Shown here: in pieces, positions 21,240 through 33,226 of the stretch | Layout of the letters: each line of letters opens with the position of its first letter | Position numbering within the stretch: the first letter of the stretch is position 1 | Origin: Bostrychus sinensis | Taxonomy: Eukaryota > Chordata > Actinopteri > Gobiiformes > Eleotridae | Direction of reading: 5' to 3' | DNA length: 64,000 nt | NCBI GenBank assembly: GCA_020698575.1 | Contig: CM036245.1 | Location: forward strand, 6,612,173 to 6,676,172 | The notes under the pieces: generated by a model | What the model was told of the DNA's origin: nothing | Databases searched by the model: none | The model's input: only the letters and a program-made list of their open reading frames with translations | Program-made: the position numbers and the translations under genes

Positions 21240-21740
21240 TTTTATGATTTTTATTTTTTTGAACTATTTTTAACACTATGAACAATAGAACACACATAGG
21301 ACACGTACCAGTTTTTAATATGGAAAAGCAGATGTCCACACACACGTTACTCCTACACAAAGTCCAACCTTAACAACATACTCAGTCCATTTGGTCCGGA
21401 TTTGGTAGAATTTGTCCTTTTGTGTCTTGAAGGACAAACATTTTTCTTTGACATAAATTCCGTGTACTATATCGCTCCATTCTTTGATGATAGGGGATTC
21501 CACCTTTAGCCATTTTCTTGTGATGGCTTTCTTAATCTTTGCCAGTAACATCCCAAATTACCTTTTATTCTTTCCAAATTGATACATTTACGTACATCAG
21601 AACATTCATTTTTACATTTTGGTGCCAAAAATACTGTTTAATGTTCACATATCTGTGTCCAGTAAGGCTTTATAATCTTAGAGTCCCAGAAAATATGATT
21701 TGGTAGGTTTTTATGCCGGATGACATCTGGGGTTTTTGAG
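21240..21740 (-). pseudogene. L1-like LINE ORF2 C-terminal fragment
   Basis: The minus strand at 21315-21551 reads KKAITRKWLKVESPIIKEWS, DIVHGIYVKEKCLSFKTQKD and KFYQIRTKWTEYV. This is the pattern of the extreme C-terminus of L1-clade ORF2 (KKAIxRxWL...W...I..IY.ME....KFY.IW.KW). Upstream on the same strand (21640-21720) PNHIFWDSKIIKPYW resembles the preceding zinc-knuckle region in another frame. It is 5'-truncated and frameshifted: a dead insertion antisense to bcas3. Confidence 0.7.
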
Positions 21741-21890
21741 CTTCTGATATTTAATAGATTTTTATTATTATTGTAAATTTTTTATTCTACATCTTTTCAT
21801 TTCTTTGTGGGGTTGCATGGCTGTAACAAAATAAGAATTTCCTCTCGGGGATAAAATAAAGAAATTCTGATTCTGTTGTAACCAGCCACA
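21741..21890 (+). mobile_element. LINE 3'-tail-like fragment
   Basis: The segment ggttgcatggctgtaacaaa ... aagaatttcctctcggggat and aaaataaagaaattctgatt has the wording of teleost LINE 3' ends (aatttcccctcggggatnaataaag...). It lies in sense orientation just beside the L1-like fragment. The class is not certain. Confidence 0.55.
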
Positions 21891-22029
21891 CTGTGAATGG
21901 ATTAGATAATGTGGGAAAAGTGTGTTGCCCAGAGACACAACGACGATATCCGCTCAGAGCGAGTTTCAAACCGCAGACCTACTGCGCCACTGTCGCTCCT
22001 CAAATGCCTGTTCCTTACAAATGGCGCAC

Positions 22030-22350
22030 AATTTAATCTTTAGTCTTAGATTAGTTCAGGTTTAGTCTTGGTTTAGCCATAATTTAGACCTGGTTTAGCC
22101 CATATTAATCTTGGTTTAGACCTGGGTTAGTCCAGATTTAGACTCATTTTAACCCTGTAAAGATGGCAAAATCTGACTCATTGGGTTTACATTGGTTGGT
22201 ACAGCAGGTTTTACCAAATCAAAAATGAACAATCGCACAGTTCCACGACTTGTGTAACATTTAATTCTGCTTTCTATGTTTACTTTGAAAAGGCATTTTT
22301 AGGACATTTTTCGTGGTGACTATTGAGGTTCAACCCGCCAACCCATTGCA
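22030..22350 (-). mobile_element. Cluster of 'tttagtcctgg' family, small copy
   Basis: Repeated ggtttagcc, acctggtttagcccat and acctgggttagtcc at 22045-22145. They are followed by cctgtaaagatggcaaaatc and ctttgaaaaggcatttttag. The same order (acctgggttagcccag, cccagtaaagatgggaaaat, ctctgaaaaggcatttttac) recurs at 24180-24275, so both are parts of one mobile family. Confidence 0.65.
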
Positions 22351-23476
22351 CCGCTGTCGCCCCACAAATGCATGTTCCTTACAAATGTGGCACCATTTAA
22401 GTGGGAAATAATCAGGCTTTCCAACGATATGAGATGCATTGCCAAAAAGCATTCTAACAAGCACAAATGTCCTGACCTTTTCTGCTTCTAATATGAGATG
22501 TGAAGGTTCATCAAGAGAAGAGGGGAGTGTTGAAAGAAATAATCAAATACATGAAGTATAATTGTCAATAATAAATACTAATAAAATTGGTTGTGTGGTG
22601 ATCTTGTGTGTTTGTGTATGTGTGGTGTGGGTTTTTTGCAGCATAATCAAATAAATTATACATTTTCAAACTCATAAGTAAAGTAATTAAAGAGAAAAAA
22701 CAAAAAACAGACAAACGAACAGAAGCTAATTACCGAAATTGAGTTTGTATTCCGGTCTATCTAATATTATTTGCACATAGTAAATAAATAAACGGAATTT
22801 TATGTTTTCAGATCATCTATGCTTCTTCCTGATGTGCTCCTGAGTCAGATATTTTGCCCCAGTGCGACCTGGACCTGGTTTCTCTCAAAACATATGCGAA
22901 TTTGTCAAATGCACTGAACTTAGAACTGAGAATGAGCCAGAAACCAGTATTTTTAACTATGCCACTTACATTATTACTTAAACATTTCAAAAATCTGACC
23001 TTATTGACAACTTAGCATCGCGTGTACTCTTTGTGAAGTCTCTATTAGTCTGTACGGAGTGTAAAAGTCTGTTAGAAGAGGCACATTTCTCCCACACCAC
23101 AGGAACTCGGCCTTATTACTGTCAATCCTCAAATTATAGCTGTCTAAAAAAGGGTCCCGTCTCCTTTCCCTTCATCCCACTTGTCTGCAGTAATGACACA
23201 ATTAGAAAATGTGGTTCACAGCTTCATGCAACATCTTTTCTCAATTTTTTTTTTTTTTTGGATGGACAGATATGTTAAAGCTTCACTGATGAGAAAACTG
23301 AAATGTTCATGTGGATAATGAAGTTACAGGGCAGCAGTAGTAATTGAATAAGCACGTTTCCTGTCATGGAGTCTCATGGAGTCAGGGTGGTCGGCTTGTA
23401 TTTGTTTAAAAGAAAGGATGTCTTTGTTGTTTGATTGTCATTATTTTTCTCCTCTGTAACTCGTCTTCGTCTGCAG
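22351..23476. other. Intron 6 right part, nothing firm
   Basis: AT-rich intron. A T run lies at 23249-23260. An 81-codon frame at 23033-23278 shows no recognisable similarity. No repeat boundaries were resolved. Confidence 0.5.
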
Positions 23477-23549
23477 GCCCCGTGAAGACTGACAGCTTCG
23501 CTGACAAGAGGCCTCTGCTCGGGGTCTGCAAGAGCGCCGGGTCTTCTGG
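23477..23549 (+). CDS. bcas3: BCAS3 coding exon 6 (exon 7): residues 131-155
   Basis: Acceptor cttcgtctgcag, donor gtgagt. The 73-bp exon encodes (S)PVKTDSFADKRPLLGVCKSA followed by GSSG, ending in phase 2. FADKRPLLGVCKS-GSSG is conserved BCAS3 sequence. The preceding residues (SPVKTDS) fall where human BCAS3 has GAQKCDN, a variable loop of the propeller. The intron that follows is the largest in the window, about 29.5 kb. Confidence 0.95.
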
Positions 23550-23609
23550 GTGAGTCCAACAAATACAACACAAAATTCAGTTTACATTCAGATAAGTCAA
23601 TAATACTGA

Positions 23610-24335
23610 AGGCAGTGGTTCTGAAACTGTGGCACGCAGGCTTTTTCTGGTGGTACTGAGTCTGGATTTGGTTTAATTAAGAGAGATTAATTCCTGTTTT
23701 AATTAGGGCTAGTCCTGGTTTAGACCTGGTTTATCCTGGGTTAGTTCTGGTCTAGTTCTGGTTTAGGTCTGTTTTTTCCTGGTTTCTGCCTGATAGTACT
23801 AGTTTAATCCTGGTTTAGACATGGTTTAGTCTTGGTTTTGTCCTGGTTTAGTCTGGAGTTAGGCCTTGTTTATTCCAGGATTAGTGCTAGTTTAGTCCTG
23901 ATTTAGTCCTGGTTTAGACATGATCACGTTAAGATGTAGTTTAGTTCTGGTTTAGTCTTGGTTTAGTCCTTGTTTAGTTTGCAATTACACCTGTTTTAGT
24001 CCTGGAGTAGTGCTAGGTTAGTCCTGATTTAGTCCTGGTTTAGACATTATCATGTTAAGATGTAGTTTAGTTCTGGTTTAGTCTTGGTTTTGTCCTGGTT
24101 TAGACATGGTTTTATTCTTGTTTCGTCTTAGTTTAGTTCTGGTTTAGATCAGATTTAGTCCTATGTTAATCCTGGTTTAGACCTGGGTTAGCCCAGTTAG
24201 TCATTTTCACCCAGTAAAGATGGGAAAATGGCACAATCAGCTTTCTATTTTCTCTCTGAAAAGGCATTTTTACGCTTGTCATTTCATATTGAGTCTTGGT
24301 GAACATTTTCCTTTGAGAAAAAAATTAGAAAGAAA
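23610..24335 (-). mobile_element. 'tttagtcctgg' transposon family, larger copy
   Basis: It starts with a terminus, gcagtggttctgaaactgtg, then gtggtactgagtctgg. It is followed to 24200 by dozens of degenerate ggtttagtcctgg, agacctggtt and agttctggttt units, and then by the body sequence shared with 22130-22300. A block with gtcctgatttagtcctggtt, tagacat and a-atgttaagatgtagtt occurs twice (23895-23945 and 24015-24070), an internal duplication. No coding. Confidence 0.7.
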
Positions 24336-25615
24336 CAAAATCAGAAATGGCATTTCCAGGTTCACTCTTTATGCAGCTTTGCCTTTCATGTGTATGATTT
24401 AACATGGTGTGATGGTTTTGGAAAGGAACTAAGAGAAGCTATAACAAATATCTGACAGTGTCCAGAGTTTCTGAGAGTTTTTAATAACTCTTACCCAACC
24501 ATGTGGTGTGCAGTATCACATCATTCTGTTGTACTTTAGTATTAGTAGTCTATTTTTGAAAATTGAAGTCAAAAAATGCAATTTCATAGACTGGAGCTGT
24601 TTGAATGACCCACTCGTATAACAAACCTGTCTATAAAATGTCTCTGTTTATTCAACATCTGCATCTAATATAGTGTTAATAATAAGAGAGATCAAAGCCT
24701 AAGACCAGAGCCTGATCTTCTCATGCATACAGCAGAAGGCCTGTCATTTAGGCTGAGCAACACTGAGTCATGGACTTTTGTGGAGCTATAGTTGGATCAG
24801 ATGAGGCACCTGTCCTGATTTCAACCACAAAGACAGAACATTAAAGATGTGATGATACAGGGATTTCTGGTTCTTTAATAGCGTTGTTGTCAAGATTACC
24901 CAAACCAAGCCATGACTCAGTCCACACATATTAAGAAAGTAGTTGTACCGCTAACAGTTTAGTTTAGTAACGGTTCTTCTTCTTTGGTTCAGAGGTGTCT
25001 ACAGCGAATCATGTGCCTCCTTCTAACCCTTGTCCTCTGCGTTGTCTTCTCACTAACTTCATGTCCTCTTTCACTACATCTTTAAATCAGCTCTCTGGTC
25101 TTCCTCAAGGCCTCCTGCCCCTCCTACTTTTGCCTGTTCTTGTGAAAGTGCTCACAAATGGATCTGTTTAACAAATCAGGTTAGCACACCAAGTTCTTAA
25201 CTAAATAAGTCAACCAGGGACTGTCACCGCTCACACATGGAAACTCATGAAAGTTTTAAGTGTAGTCTATTTTCTTGTGTAGGACTTGTGTGCGCACTGT
25301 TGAACGTGGTAGCTTTAACTGTCTGGCAGCTGTATGTATGTGTTTACAAACTTTGATAACCACTGAGTACATAGAACAGATCTGATTAAGATAGCTGATC
25401 AACTGCCTTTGCTAATGAACTAATGAGTAGAATTTTATAAAGACTAAATCATTAAAGCTACCTGTTTGCAAACAGTCGGCTTTGGTAAAAGCTAATGTAA
25501 CGTACATGTGGGTTTGTTTACCTCTGCCCTCCGTGTCTACATGACGACGCCCACTTCATTACAGGCTACTGTCTGGAGGAATTTGGATGTTATAAACCAA
25601 AAACTCAAGACAAAC
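24336..25615. other. Intron 7 interval, nothing firm
   Basis: Ordinary AT-rich intron with no recognised repeat boundary, ORF or RNA gene. Confidence 0.5.
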
Positions 25616-26010
25616 GGGTCTTGGACAATTGTGTTTTATTTGTACAGCCCAGTACCACAACAAAGGTCGCCTCAAAGGGCTTCACAAATAGTTAAACAAA
25701 CATAAACACACAATCAGACTTAACACGCAATCAACACAAACAATAACTACACTAAGCTAAACAGAGCCAGTTGTGGGAAAAAAAGAAAAAACTTTATGGA
25801 GCCCATATTGAAGGAGAGATCCTCTCCCAGGACGGACAGGCAACATGTGACAGGAGTTAGTCCATTAGCTCATCTGTAGGATCATAGATCAGCTCTGTAA
25901 GGATGCAGCAGGGCCTCATCAGACAGGGGAGTGAGGGTAAGGTAGATCTGGGAAGTCCATAGAGGTGAAGTTAAGGGCCCACAGACAAGAACTGGCTGAA
26001 ACCACTGTCT
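25616..26010. mobile_element. Dispersed fish repeat with 'ctctcccaggacggacagg' body
   Basis: The segment tttatttgtacagcccagta, then ggtcgcctcaaagggcttca, caatcaacacaaacaataac and agagatcctctcccaggacg are familiar phrases of a teleost interspersed repeat. No inverted ends could be resolved. Its class is unknown to me. Confidence 0.55.
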
Positions 26011-26785
26011 TAAGGTGCCGAGTACGATGCTACGATGTTACGGAAGGTAGTCCTGTTAAATACAGATGCTGTTGTCGCACACGTGAATTCTGCAGTCTAA
26101 AAGTATAATAACAACGTTCTATCTGTATTACACACGTTACATACCAACGGTTGTAAATGTCCTGCAGAAACACTAAATCCTCTTATTCAATGTTACTGTT
26201 GTTGCTAAATTACCCTTGCTACCATAACATATTAGTTTAATGGTTTCCATAGTTGAATTTTTAATCAAATTGTGGGTCTCTGAATCAAAATCAATTCGTG
26301 AGATTCCCAAAGATTCCCACGCCTTTAGTATATAGTGTTAGTGTTCATGATCCAATCACAGTAATGGCTTTACAAAAGACAAAACTGTTGACTTTATTTG
26401 TTCTACATTAAAATTTCTAGTTTCCATGTCCACTCTTTAAAAAGCGGTCTCCAGTCCAAGTCTATAGCAGTTTGTTATAATGACTCAAAATGAGTTTAAA
26501 ACGTGGCAGATGCCTGTTGCCTCTCTCTCTGTGGCCTGGTTTTTCCCCACTTGTGCTGTTTTCTCCAGAACAACTCCAAATCTAACTCGATACATCCTCG
26601 CGAGGGGAAATGAAATAAGGAAGTCTGTCTTGGAGCTCGGGCCTTGACGGGGACCACCTTCTTGATGTTTTCCAGGGACGGCCGGTGCTGTCTTTGTGAC
26701 GCCGCTGTCCATGTTGCTTCTGCTTTTGCTATATGTCCTCACTGACACTGAGAGACAGGCTGCGCTCTGACGGTTTGGACGATTC
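26011..26785. other. Intron 7 interval, mixed composition
   Basis: The part at 26500-26760 is GC-balanced (gagctcgggccttgacgggg) and not visibly repetitive. It might be conserved non-coding sequence, but nothing in the sequence alone proves that. Confidence 0.35.
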
Positions 26786-26787
26786 CT

Positions 26788-26880
26788 CTGCTAATGCTCA
26801 AAACATGTGCAGTGTTGAAAAGCACAGAGCCCTGACCTCTGGCTGAATGGCACTGCCGCCTTCCACTTAAAAAAAAAGGA
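26788..26880. repeat. Dispersed repeat pair, copy 1 (partner at 28370-28460)
   Basis: It shares aaaacatgtg, gtgttgaaaagcaca, gccctgacctctggctgaat and ggcactgcc with the other copy about 1.6 kb downstream, in the same orientation. Confidence 0.75.
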
Positions 26881-27039
26881 AAAAAAGAGTGTGTGGCTGG
26901 AAGAGTGGTGATTAGAGACAATAGTCCTCTGCAAAGAATACTCTGTTCTAGGTCTTCTATAGCCCACAATCATAACTGGTGTTATCTTGGGAGTTTCCAC
27001 TCATCATGCATTTGGGACCTACTTTTTACATTACATTTT

Positions 27040-27175
27040 ACAAAGTATCAGCCGATATATCGGGCCGGTTTTTGCATTTTTTTTTAGACAATTGGCCATC
27101 TCCTGATTCTGGCAGTTCTATGCTGATTTTTGGTCAGGCACATGTCCTGGGCAACCATGTGACTGAAGGGCCCTA
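27040..27175. repeat. 'atcagccgatatatcggg' dispersed repeat fragment
   Basis: The segment tatcagccgatatatcgggc followed by acaattggccat matches a very common fish repeat phrase. Only a fragment is present. Confidence 0.55.
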
Positions 27176-28004
27176 GCTTCCCCAACCATCTTGTAGCAGT
27201 TCAGACTCTTACACTGCAGTTCATAGGAAACATCCAACATTGCTTTATCTTGGCCTGAAAAGCTCAAAATGGCAATAAAAAGATTTTGCTCATTTCTCTG
27301 GCACAGAACCTCGTAGAACAAAAAATCCAAATGCATTTTGTAGCTCTCCACAAGCTCTACCTGCACAGTTTTCTCAAAAAAAAACGCATCTTTAACTGTT
27401 GTCACTGTTTAACACTAACAAATTTGTTTCAGTTTTAATAAGCATTACTACAATAAATGGCTGTTTTAAATTAATCTCTTTAACAAAACCTGGCTTTTAT
27501 TGGGCATCGTCTGCTCTGAATTTTAGAAATCAACACTTCAATTGACCTCTAGGTAGTTAATTATAAGTAAATCTACTTCTAGGACCACATAGTCTGGATC
27601 TCACCAGAATCCAGGCTGTGTGAGGTCCCAAGTCTGGATAAATTAAAAGGGTTGCGTAAGAAAGGCCATCCAAACGTGAACTTCCAAGTGCATCGTTGGA
27701 GATGGATAGAGGCAGATGATGTCCTGAAGCGACCTCTGAGGAAGAAAAGAAAAAATCGGGTGGGTTGAGGGGGTTGCAGGTCTGTTCTTAACAGGTTGTG
27801 GACTGTAAAGAAATATTTTCAGTGTTAAGATATACAGTATTATGTGAGACTTTCATTAGGTTTTGTTGAGGTTATTAAGTGACTTGAAAATTATATATAA
27901 AAAGTGAGAAGTGGTATGGATGTTTTGTGTATTTTTTTGCATAGGTTTCATGTGATATACCCTTGTTATGAAGAAACAGGTGAAGAGACCAACAGAGTGC
28001 AGGG
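27176..28004. other. Intron 7 interval, nothing firm
   Basis: No repeat boundary, exon or RNA gene recognised. Confidence 0.5.
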
Positions 28005-28120
28005 CTGTTATGCTCTTTAGAACAGAAACAGAGGGAAAAAGCTCCTTCCATCCTTAAACTTTTTGTATGATGCCATTTTACAAAAAAGGTAGCTCTGTGG
28101 AATCAGTGAAAACAGAGCTG
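28005..28120. repeat. Dispersed repeat (partner at 10465-10560)
   Basis: It shares tagaacagaaacagaggg-type sequence, gatgccatttt-acaaaa and ggaatcagtg with the fragment in intron 5. Confidence 0.65.
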
Positions 28121-28209
28121 TACACCGTTTTTTGGGTAAATGAATGAGAGTAGACTGGATGTAGAGGGCTTGTTGCTTGGTCAGTGCTTCCTGGAGTGGA
28201 TTCGAGTGT

Positions 28210-28354
28210 TTTGAGGCCTCAGAAACTCAGCACCAGAGAATACATTACTCAAACAGGCGTGAATGAAGCAAAACACAACTCTAACTATGTTTTTGATGAG
28301 GAAACATGGTAGAGAGCCCAAATAAGTACATTTTGCAGAATATATCCCCTTTAA
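28210..28354 (-). mobile_element. TTAA-type MITE family, copy H (partial, inverted)
   Basis: The segment tacattactcaaacaggcgt followed by gaatgaagcaaaac and gatgaggaaacatgg is the inverse of the family's cctcaaaaacaga ... cattcacacgtttgagtaat segment. It ends at cctttaa (TTAA 28351-28354). Confidence 0.6.
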
Positions 28355-28369
28355 ATATTGAATTATCAT

Positions 28370-28460
28370 GCACTGATGCTTAAAACATGTGTTGTGTTGA
28401 AAAGCACAAGGCCCTGACCTCTGGCTGAATGGCACTGCCTTCTTCTTCCCCTCAAATAAA
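28370..28460. repeat. Dispersed repeat pair, copy 2 (partner at 26788-26880)
   Basis: Carries cttaaaacatgtgttgtgtt, gaaaagcacaaggccctgac and ctctggctgaatggcactgc, nearly the same as the upstream copy. Confidence 0.75.
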
Positions 28461-29285
28461 AAATAAAAATGTGTGCTTGGTAAAAAACTCCGAGAGGAAA
28501 AAGGCTTCCGGGTGCAGTACTTTCCATGGGTGCTGTTCATAAACTTACAAAGGTCCTCACACGCTTTTTAGCATATAATCATTTTAAAATAACAGCTTTT
28601 GTTAACCACCAAAAAGGATGCAGTCTTGACACTTAAATGGAAAACACATTGGAGCCTTGGCCACTACAGCAGCGCTGGGTTTTAGAAGTCAGTTCAGTCA
28701 GCTCCGGGCTTAGATTACAAGATTTGCAAATTAAAGGAAAACCATAGAAGGGGGAAAAAGCATGTGTGCTGAAGCCCTGTACTTGTGGATTTAAAGACAG
28801 GCACACTCGATGTAATTTTATCAATGGAAAGACTTATGCGTTAAGTCCAAACAATGTATGGATGAAGTGATTTCCTTAACAGTAAAGCTATATGCGTACT
28901 TCTATTGTGGGTTTTGGGAAGTAGGCAGAAATAGACTCTTTAAGAAGTGAGGTAATCAAAGAAATTAGCATGCATTTTAATGAGAAAAGTAGTGTTTGCT
29001 CTATGAGAACAATAAGAGACCACTACAGTTCCTTTCTTTCTTTTCTGTGACTTCCTCTGAGTCTGATAACCATCCCAGGCCAGTGTCAACTCAAGATGCA
29101 GGAAAGCTTTGGTTACACATCAGGGTTATTCAACTAAACACTGATTTCTGAATGTTCTTTGGTCAAAACGTTATCATTATTTGTTTAACAGTGACTTTTT
29201 GATCTGTTCAAGTTCTGCAAACACTGCACCATTTCTCTAATTCTGATATATTAGATGGAACTCTCTCCAAACTGAACTGAAGTAG
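28461..29285. other. Intron 7 interval, nothing firm
   Basis: Ordinary intronic sequence with no supported feature. Confidence 0.5.
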
Positions 29286-29289
29286 GAAC

Positions 29290-29655
29290 TTTTTGTTCCC
29301 ATGGGTGTACCAGAGAAAGAGTGTCCATAAATCAGTGCCTGTGTTTTTAATTTGTTACTGTGAACGAGTGCACCTTCGAGCACTTGCACTTTATCTTCTG
29401 ATTTTGTTTACAGCTACCGCACTTAATGTCAAACTGTTTACATTTATCGCACTTTACAATGTCATATTGTTTTGCTGCACTTTAAATTTCAAAACTGTAA
29501 CTCTTCTAATTTAATTGTTTATTTCATAAATTGTTATCATGCTTGTGACGTGTGGTGCTGACCTCTTTGCCAGGACATCTTTGCAAATGAGATACTGATC
29601 TCAATGATTTTTTTTTACATGGTTAAATAAAAGTTAATTAAAATAATAATAAAAA
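29290..29655 (+). mobile_element. 5'-truncated LINE 3' end
   Basis: Repeated gcactttat / cgcactttac phrases are followed by gtggtgctgacctctttgcc, aggacatctttgcaaatgag, atactgatctcaatga and the tail ggttaaataaaagttaatta. This closely follows the 3' UTR of the teleost LINEs that end ...gccaggtctcccttgaaaaagag...ctggttaaataaag. No coding part remains. Confidence 0.7.
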
Positions 29656-29754
29656 AAATAAAGTTATACTCTATAGAACAATACTTTTATTTGGGAATTA
29701 GGAGAAATATTGTAAGCAAGTCACAAAAATAAATGTGCAGTTTACAGGGTATAG

Positions 29755-30145
29755 CCCCCAAGTATTAAAAATGTATTAAAAACATGTTAAATTTAATGTC
29801 AAAATCAAGGCCTTAAAAGTATTAAATCTCATGGGTAGGTATTACATTTGTTCATCCAGGTTTTAAATTGCCAAGTATTTATGTTATTACCAAAAAGTAC
29901 AGTCACCACAATAACAGTAGCTACAATCGACTTATTTTATTTTGAATGCATCTCTTGGTTATTAGATCTGTATTTGGCTTTTAAAATAAAACCTTTAAGT
30001 TTAGAGAATAATATAAAAACTGACTAATAATTATTGCACTTTTGCTGTAAATCCTGATAATAAATTTCATTCTAAGTGGCATTAAAAAGTCTCAAAGAGT
30101 TCTTAAAATTGACATAATAAAACCTGGAGCTAACCTGTTTCTCCA
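29755..30145. repeat. 'ggccttaaaagtattaaat' dispersed repeat, copy 2
   Basis: Contains aaggccttaaaagtattaaa, tctcatgggtagg and ttcatccaggttttaaattg, and ends with agtggcattaaaaagtctc ... aaaacctggagctaac. It is related to the interior at 2270-2760 and to 54820-55265. Confidence 0.7.
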
Positions 30146-32019
30146 TATTACACCTCTAGAAGATAAAACCTGATCTTTTTGCAGATGTCTCTTATTTTTC
30201 TCCAGAGCTGTATTTTCTCTCATCATGTCTTTCAAGGCTAAAAAGTCCAACCTTTTGGAGTTTAGATGTCCATGTCCCAAGTGTTTGCCATATATTTTGA
30301 TTAAGAAACATACTAAGCCTAAAGAATGAGACATTTTTACTTGGCAAAAATAACTATGGACAGTTGTACAAATTCACTTTATTCACTAAAAGTAATCGTA
30401 TTGTTGTCTTTGGTGGATATACAGATACTCTGAGCGTACATTTACAGAACTTTTGTTTTCTGCCATGGTTCTGAAACTATTTTCAGCAGAATGTAAGACT
30501 CCTTTGACGTTTTAGCATGCCACTTTTAGCTCATGTAGCACTGATTGCTCATAAATAGCACAGCTAAATATTAAGCCACTTGCTGATGATCTCTAGTTCA
30601 AGCACTGACGTTGCACACTTCCTAGCTATTTGTCAATGCATCATGCATTACTGGTGGCTAATGCTAATTTCTCTCTTGACAGTATATTGCCCTCTGCTTA
30701 GCTTGTAAATGTAATTCATATGTGAGGCTAGTTAGCTGTGTTTGAGATCATTGGGCAAAAGTTCAGCGGTGAATAAGCAGGCTTTGTTCTCTCCCGTTTT
30801 TTGGCCTGTTGGTGACATTTGGATACTTCCCCCTCTCACAGCGATGCCAGATGCTCACAGGATGTCCCGTTTTCAATATGACGCTTACCATTGGATAGAC
30901 CGCGGTGTTGTTTGGTGGCTGTGTTACAAAATTCTATTCACTTCAATGGAAAATTCAGTATCAACGGTCTTAACATTTTTGATATTTGACATAGGGATGT
31001 GAGATATGTGAGAGTGAATGGTTTTCTGTGTATGTCTCTGTGTCAGCCGGGCAACTAACTGGGCATTATCCAGGGTGTACTCCCCCTCAGGCCCATAGTC
31101 ACTCATGAGTCATAATGGGAATAAGCGGATATTGATAAATGAATGTATCGCCAGCATTAATATGTAGTAGCCATGTTTGTTGAATACTTTTGATGACCAT
31201 AGCGCTGTCTTCTCACTGCTTCTTTGATATTTACAATAAAACAATCTCCTTGTGCATTACTGCATAATATATGGTTACTTATGTCTGAAAGAACATATGT
31301 AAGAAATTGCAATCTGTACTTTCAACACCAAATGTCACTAAAACAGACCTATTGCTACATATTTCCCCATTAAATAAAAGCATGTCCTGCAGTTAAGGGG
31401 ATGTTTAGACAGCAGTGCGTTTTGCCAAATCTGAAAGGTTTGATCGTGGTTTGGCCTTTTGTTTGCAGGCGGACGGGGTTTTTGTTTTCTGAATGCGCAG
31501 TCTTTTGAAAACGCTGTGTTTTGGTCAAGTAACTGTCAGTAATATATGCACAAGTGCTTACTTTTACTGTCAATGTTATGGGTCCAGAAAAGCATAAGAT
31601 CCTAAAGTAGTTGTGAAGTTGCAGACCTTAGCAAGGATTTCCTTTTGATGTTTACTCACTGTGTGGTGGAAAGCATTCGCAGGGCCACCAGCACCGTTTG
31701 CTGGATGAATACAGGTACTACAGTTTACTCACACAAATTCTTGTTTTCTTCACACCTCAGCATTTTTGTGTAAATGCGAATCGCAGGCGTCATGACTGTT
31801 GCATTTTCTTCTACCCAGTGTAGTTGTGTAAAGAGGCTCTAAGTCCAATAGTCATAATGTAAGGCAATACATTTGTAAAGTGTTTGCTAACATACACAGT
31901 ATTTAAAGGGGAATCACTTAACTTTGCTAGTTTCTTTGCTGTTTTGATCGAATTTTTCCTCCCGCAGTTCCACATTTGAGAGCAAAGCACTTTCGTAAAA
32001 AGTCATGATTCTAGGCTTT
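30146..32019. other. Intron 7 interval, only short repeat debris
   Basis: It includes an inverted piece of the 'tatcc...cctggaca' motif (31050-31105, attatccagggtgtactccc). The stretch at 31390-31830 has a TIR-like feel (ggggatgtttagacagcagt ... gtgtaaagaggctctaag), but ends could not be matched. No gene. Confidence 0.45.
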
Positions 32020-33226
32020 AGGCATGGGACGATAATAGAATTTTATGTCATGATTATCTTTGCCACAATAATTGTGATTAACGATATTATCCCGATAATT
32101 CTGAAAATATTCTTGTAGTTTGAAAATGTAGCTAAAACATACTGGAATTACTTTAAAGCAGTCCTTCTCAAATAGTGGGGCGGGCCCCCCTTGGGGGGCG
32201 CGATGCGATGCCAGGGGGGGCGCCTATGACCCCGGGGAACAGGCTTTGCTTTTGCCGTGTAAAGTGTAATTGCACATCCACGAATATTAAATGAATATTA
32301 ATAATGAATATTAAATATAATAGATAAAAATAGTGACTATTAAAAAGGATACAATTTTAGGTATATTTATACAAAATTTTATAGATAATGATCTTATAGT
32401 CACCGCGGCGAGTGGGGGGCGTGAAATATTTTCTCTTTCCGTGGGGGGGGCTTTGCAAAAAATAATTGAGAAGCACTGCTTTACAGTGACACAACAGACT
32501 CAAATTTATGATTTTAGGATACATTATTACAAACATACAGCTCCCCCTTGTGGCCAAAATTCAGAATACACATAACAGCTGTAGTGACCTGGAAAACGCG
32601 GTGACTTGATGGACTTCTGTAGCGAGCACAGCGTACTTCAGTGAAGGTAGGAGTGGCATTCAAACAGCACTCAGCAGTATTACTGTCAGAACAATGCTTA
32701 TCACAGAAATATGCATTTTATATCATCGCATTGTAAAAGTTTCAGAGTGAAAGCATGTTAGCCATAGTTTAGATATGTTTACTTGGGCTGTGTGAGATGC
32801 ATTTACCAAGAGAGGAACACATTTTCTAACTTTGTTGAGTTTAATTTTGTAAAGTCAAAGTGTCACTGTTTATATTTAATGGTTAACTTATGATTACCTT
32901 GTAAAATAGCTGCTTTTATTAGCATTTAGCACTACAAGCATTTAGCGGTACTGTTAAATTCTCAGACGGCTTGAATGCCTCACAGTCCACTGTAGCCTCA
33001 GTCCATCTGTCTGCTCTGCTAACTGGACTGAAGACAAGTTATGAGCCTTCTTGGAATATGCTTTGCATATAAACATAGTGAATAGCAGAGGGCACAACTC
33101 TCTCATATGAGGATAATGCCAATTATCTCGAACGATTATCACGATAATTAAAAAATGTCCATGATCAATTAATCTTTAGTGTTTTTATTCACAATTAGTG
33201 ATATAATCGTTTATTGTCCCACCCCT
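32020..33226. mobile_element. 1.2-kb element with 'gggacgataa' ends, carrying a nested hAT MITE
   Basis: The left end aggcatgggacgataatag mirrors the right end ttattgtcccacccct. Near each end are acgatattatcccgataatt-type and cgaacgattatcacgataat-type subterminal segments. The interior is interrupted by the 320-bp hAT insertion at 32159-32478. A CTCF-like motif on the minus strand (inverse of ctcccccttgtggcc) lies at 32541-32555. No transposase. Confidence 0.7.
32159..32478. mobile_element. hAT MITE (320 bp) nested in the larger element
   Basis: The ends are cagtccttctcaa and, inverted, cagtgcttctcaa. The flanking 8-bp duplication is ctttaaag (32151-32158) and ctttacag (32479-32486), with one mismatch. 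G-rich subterminal runs (ggggcgggcccccc) are typical of this fish hAT group. Confidence 0.88.
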
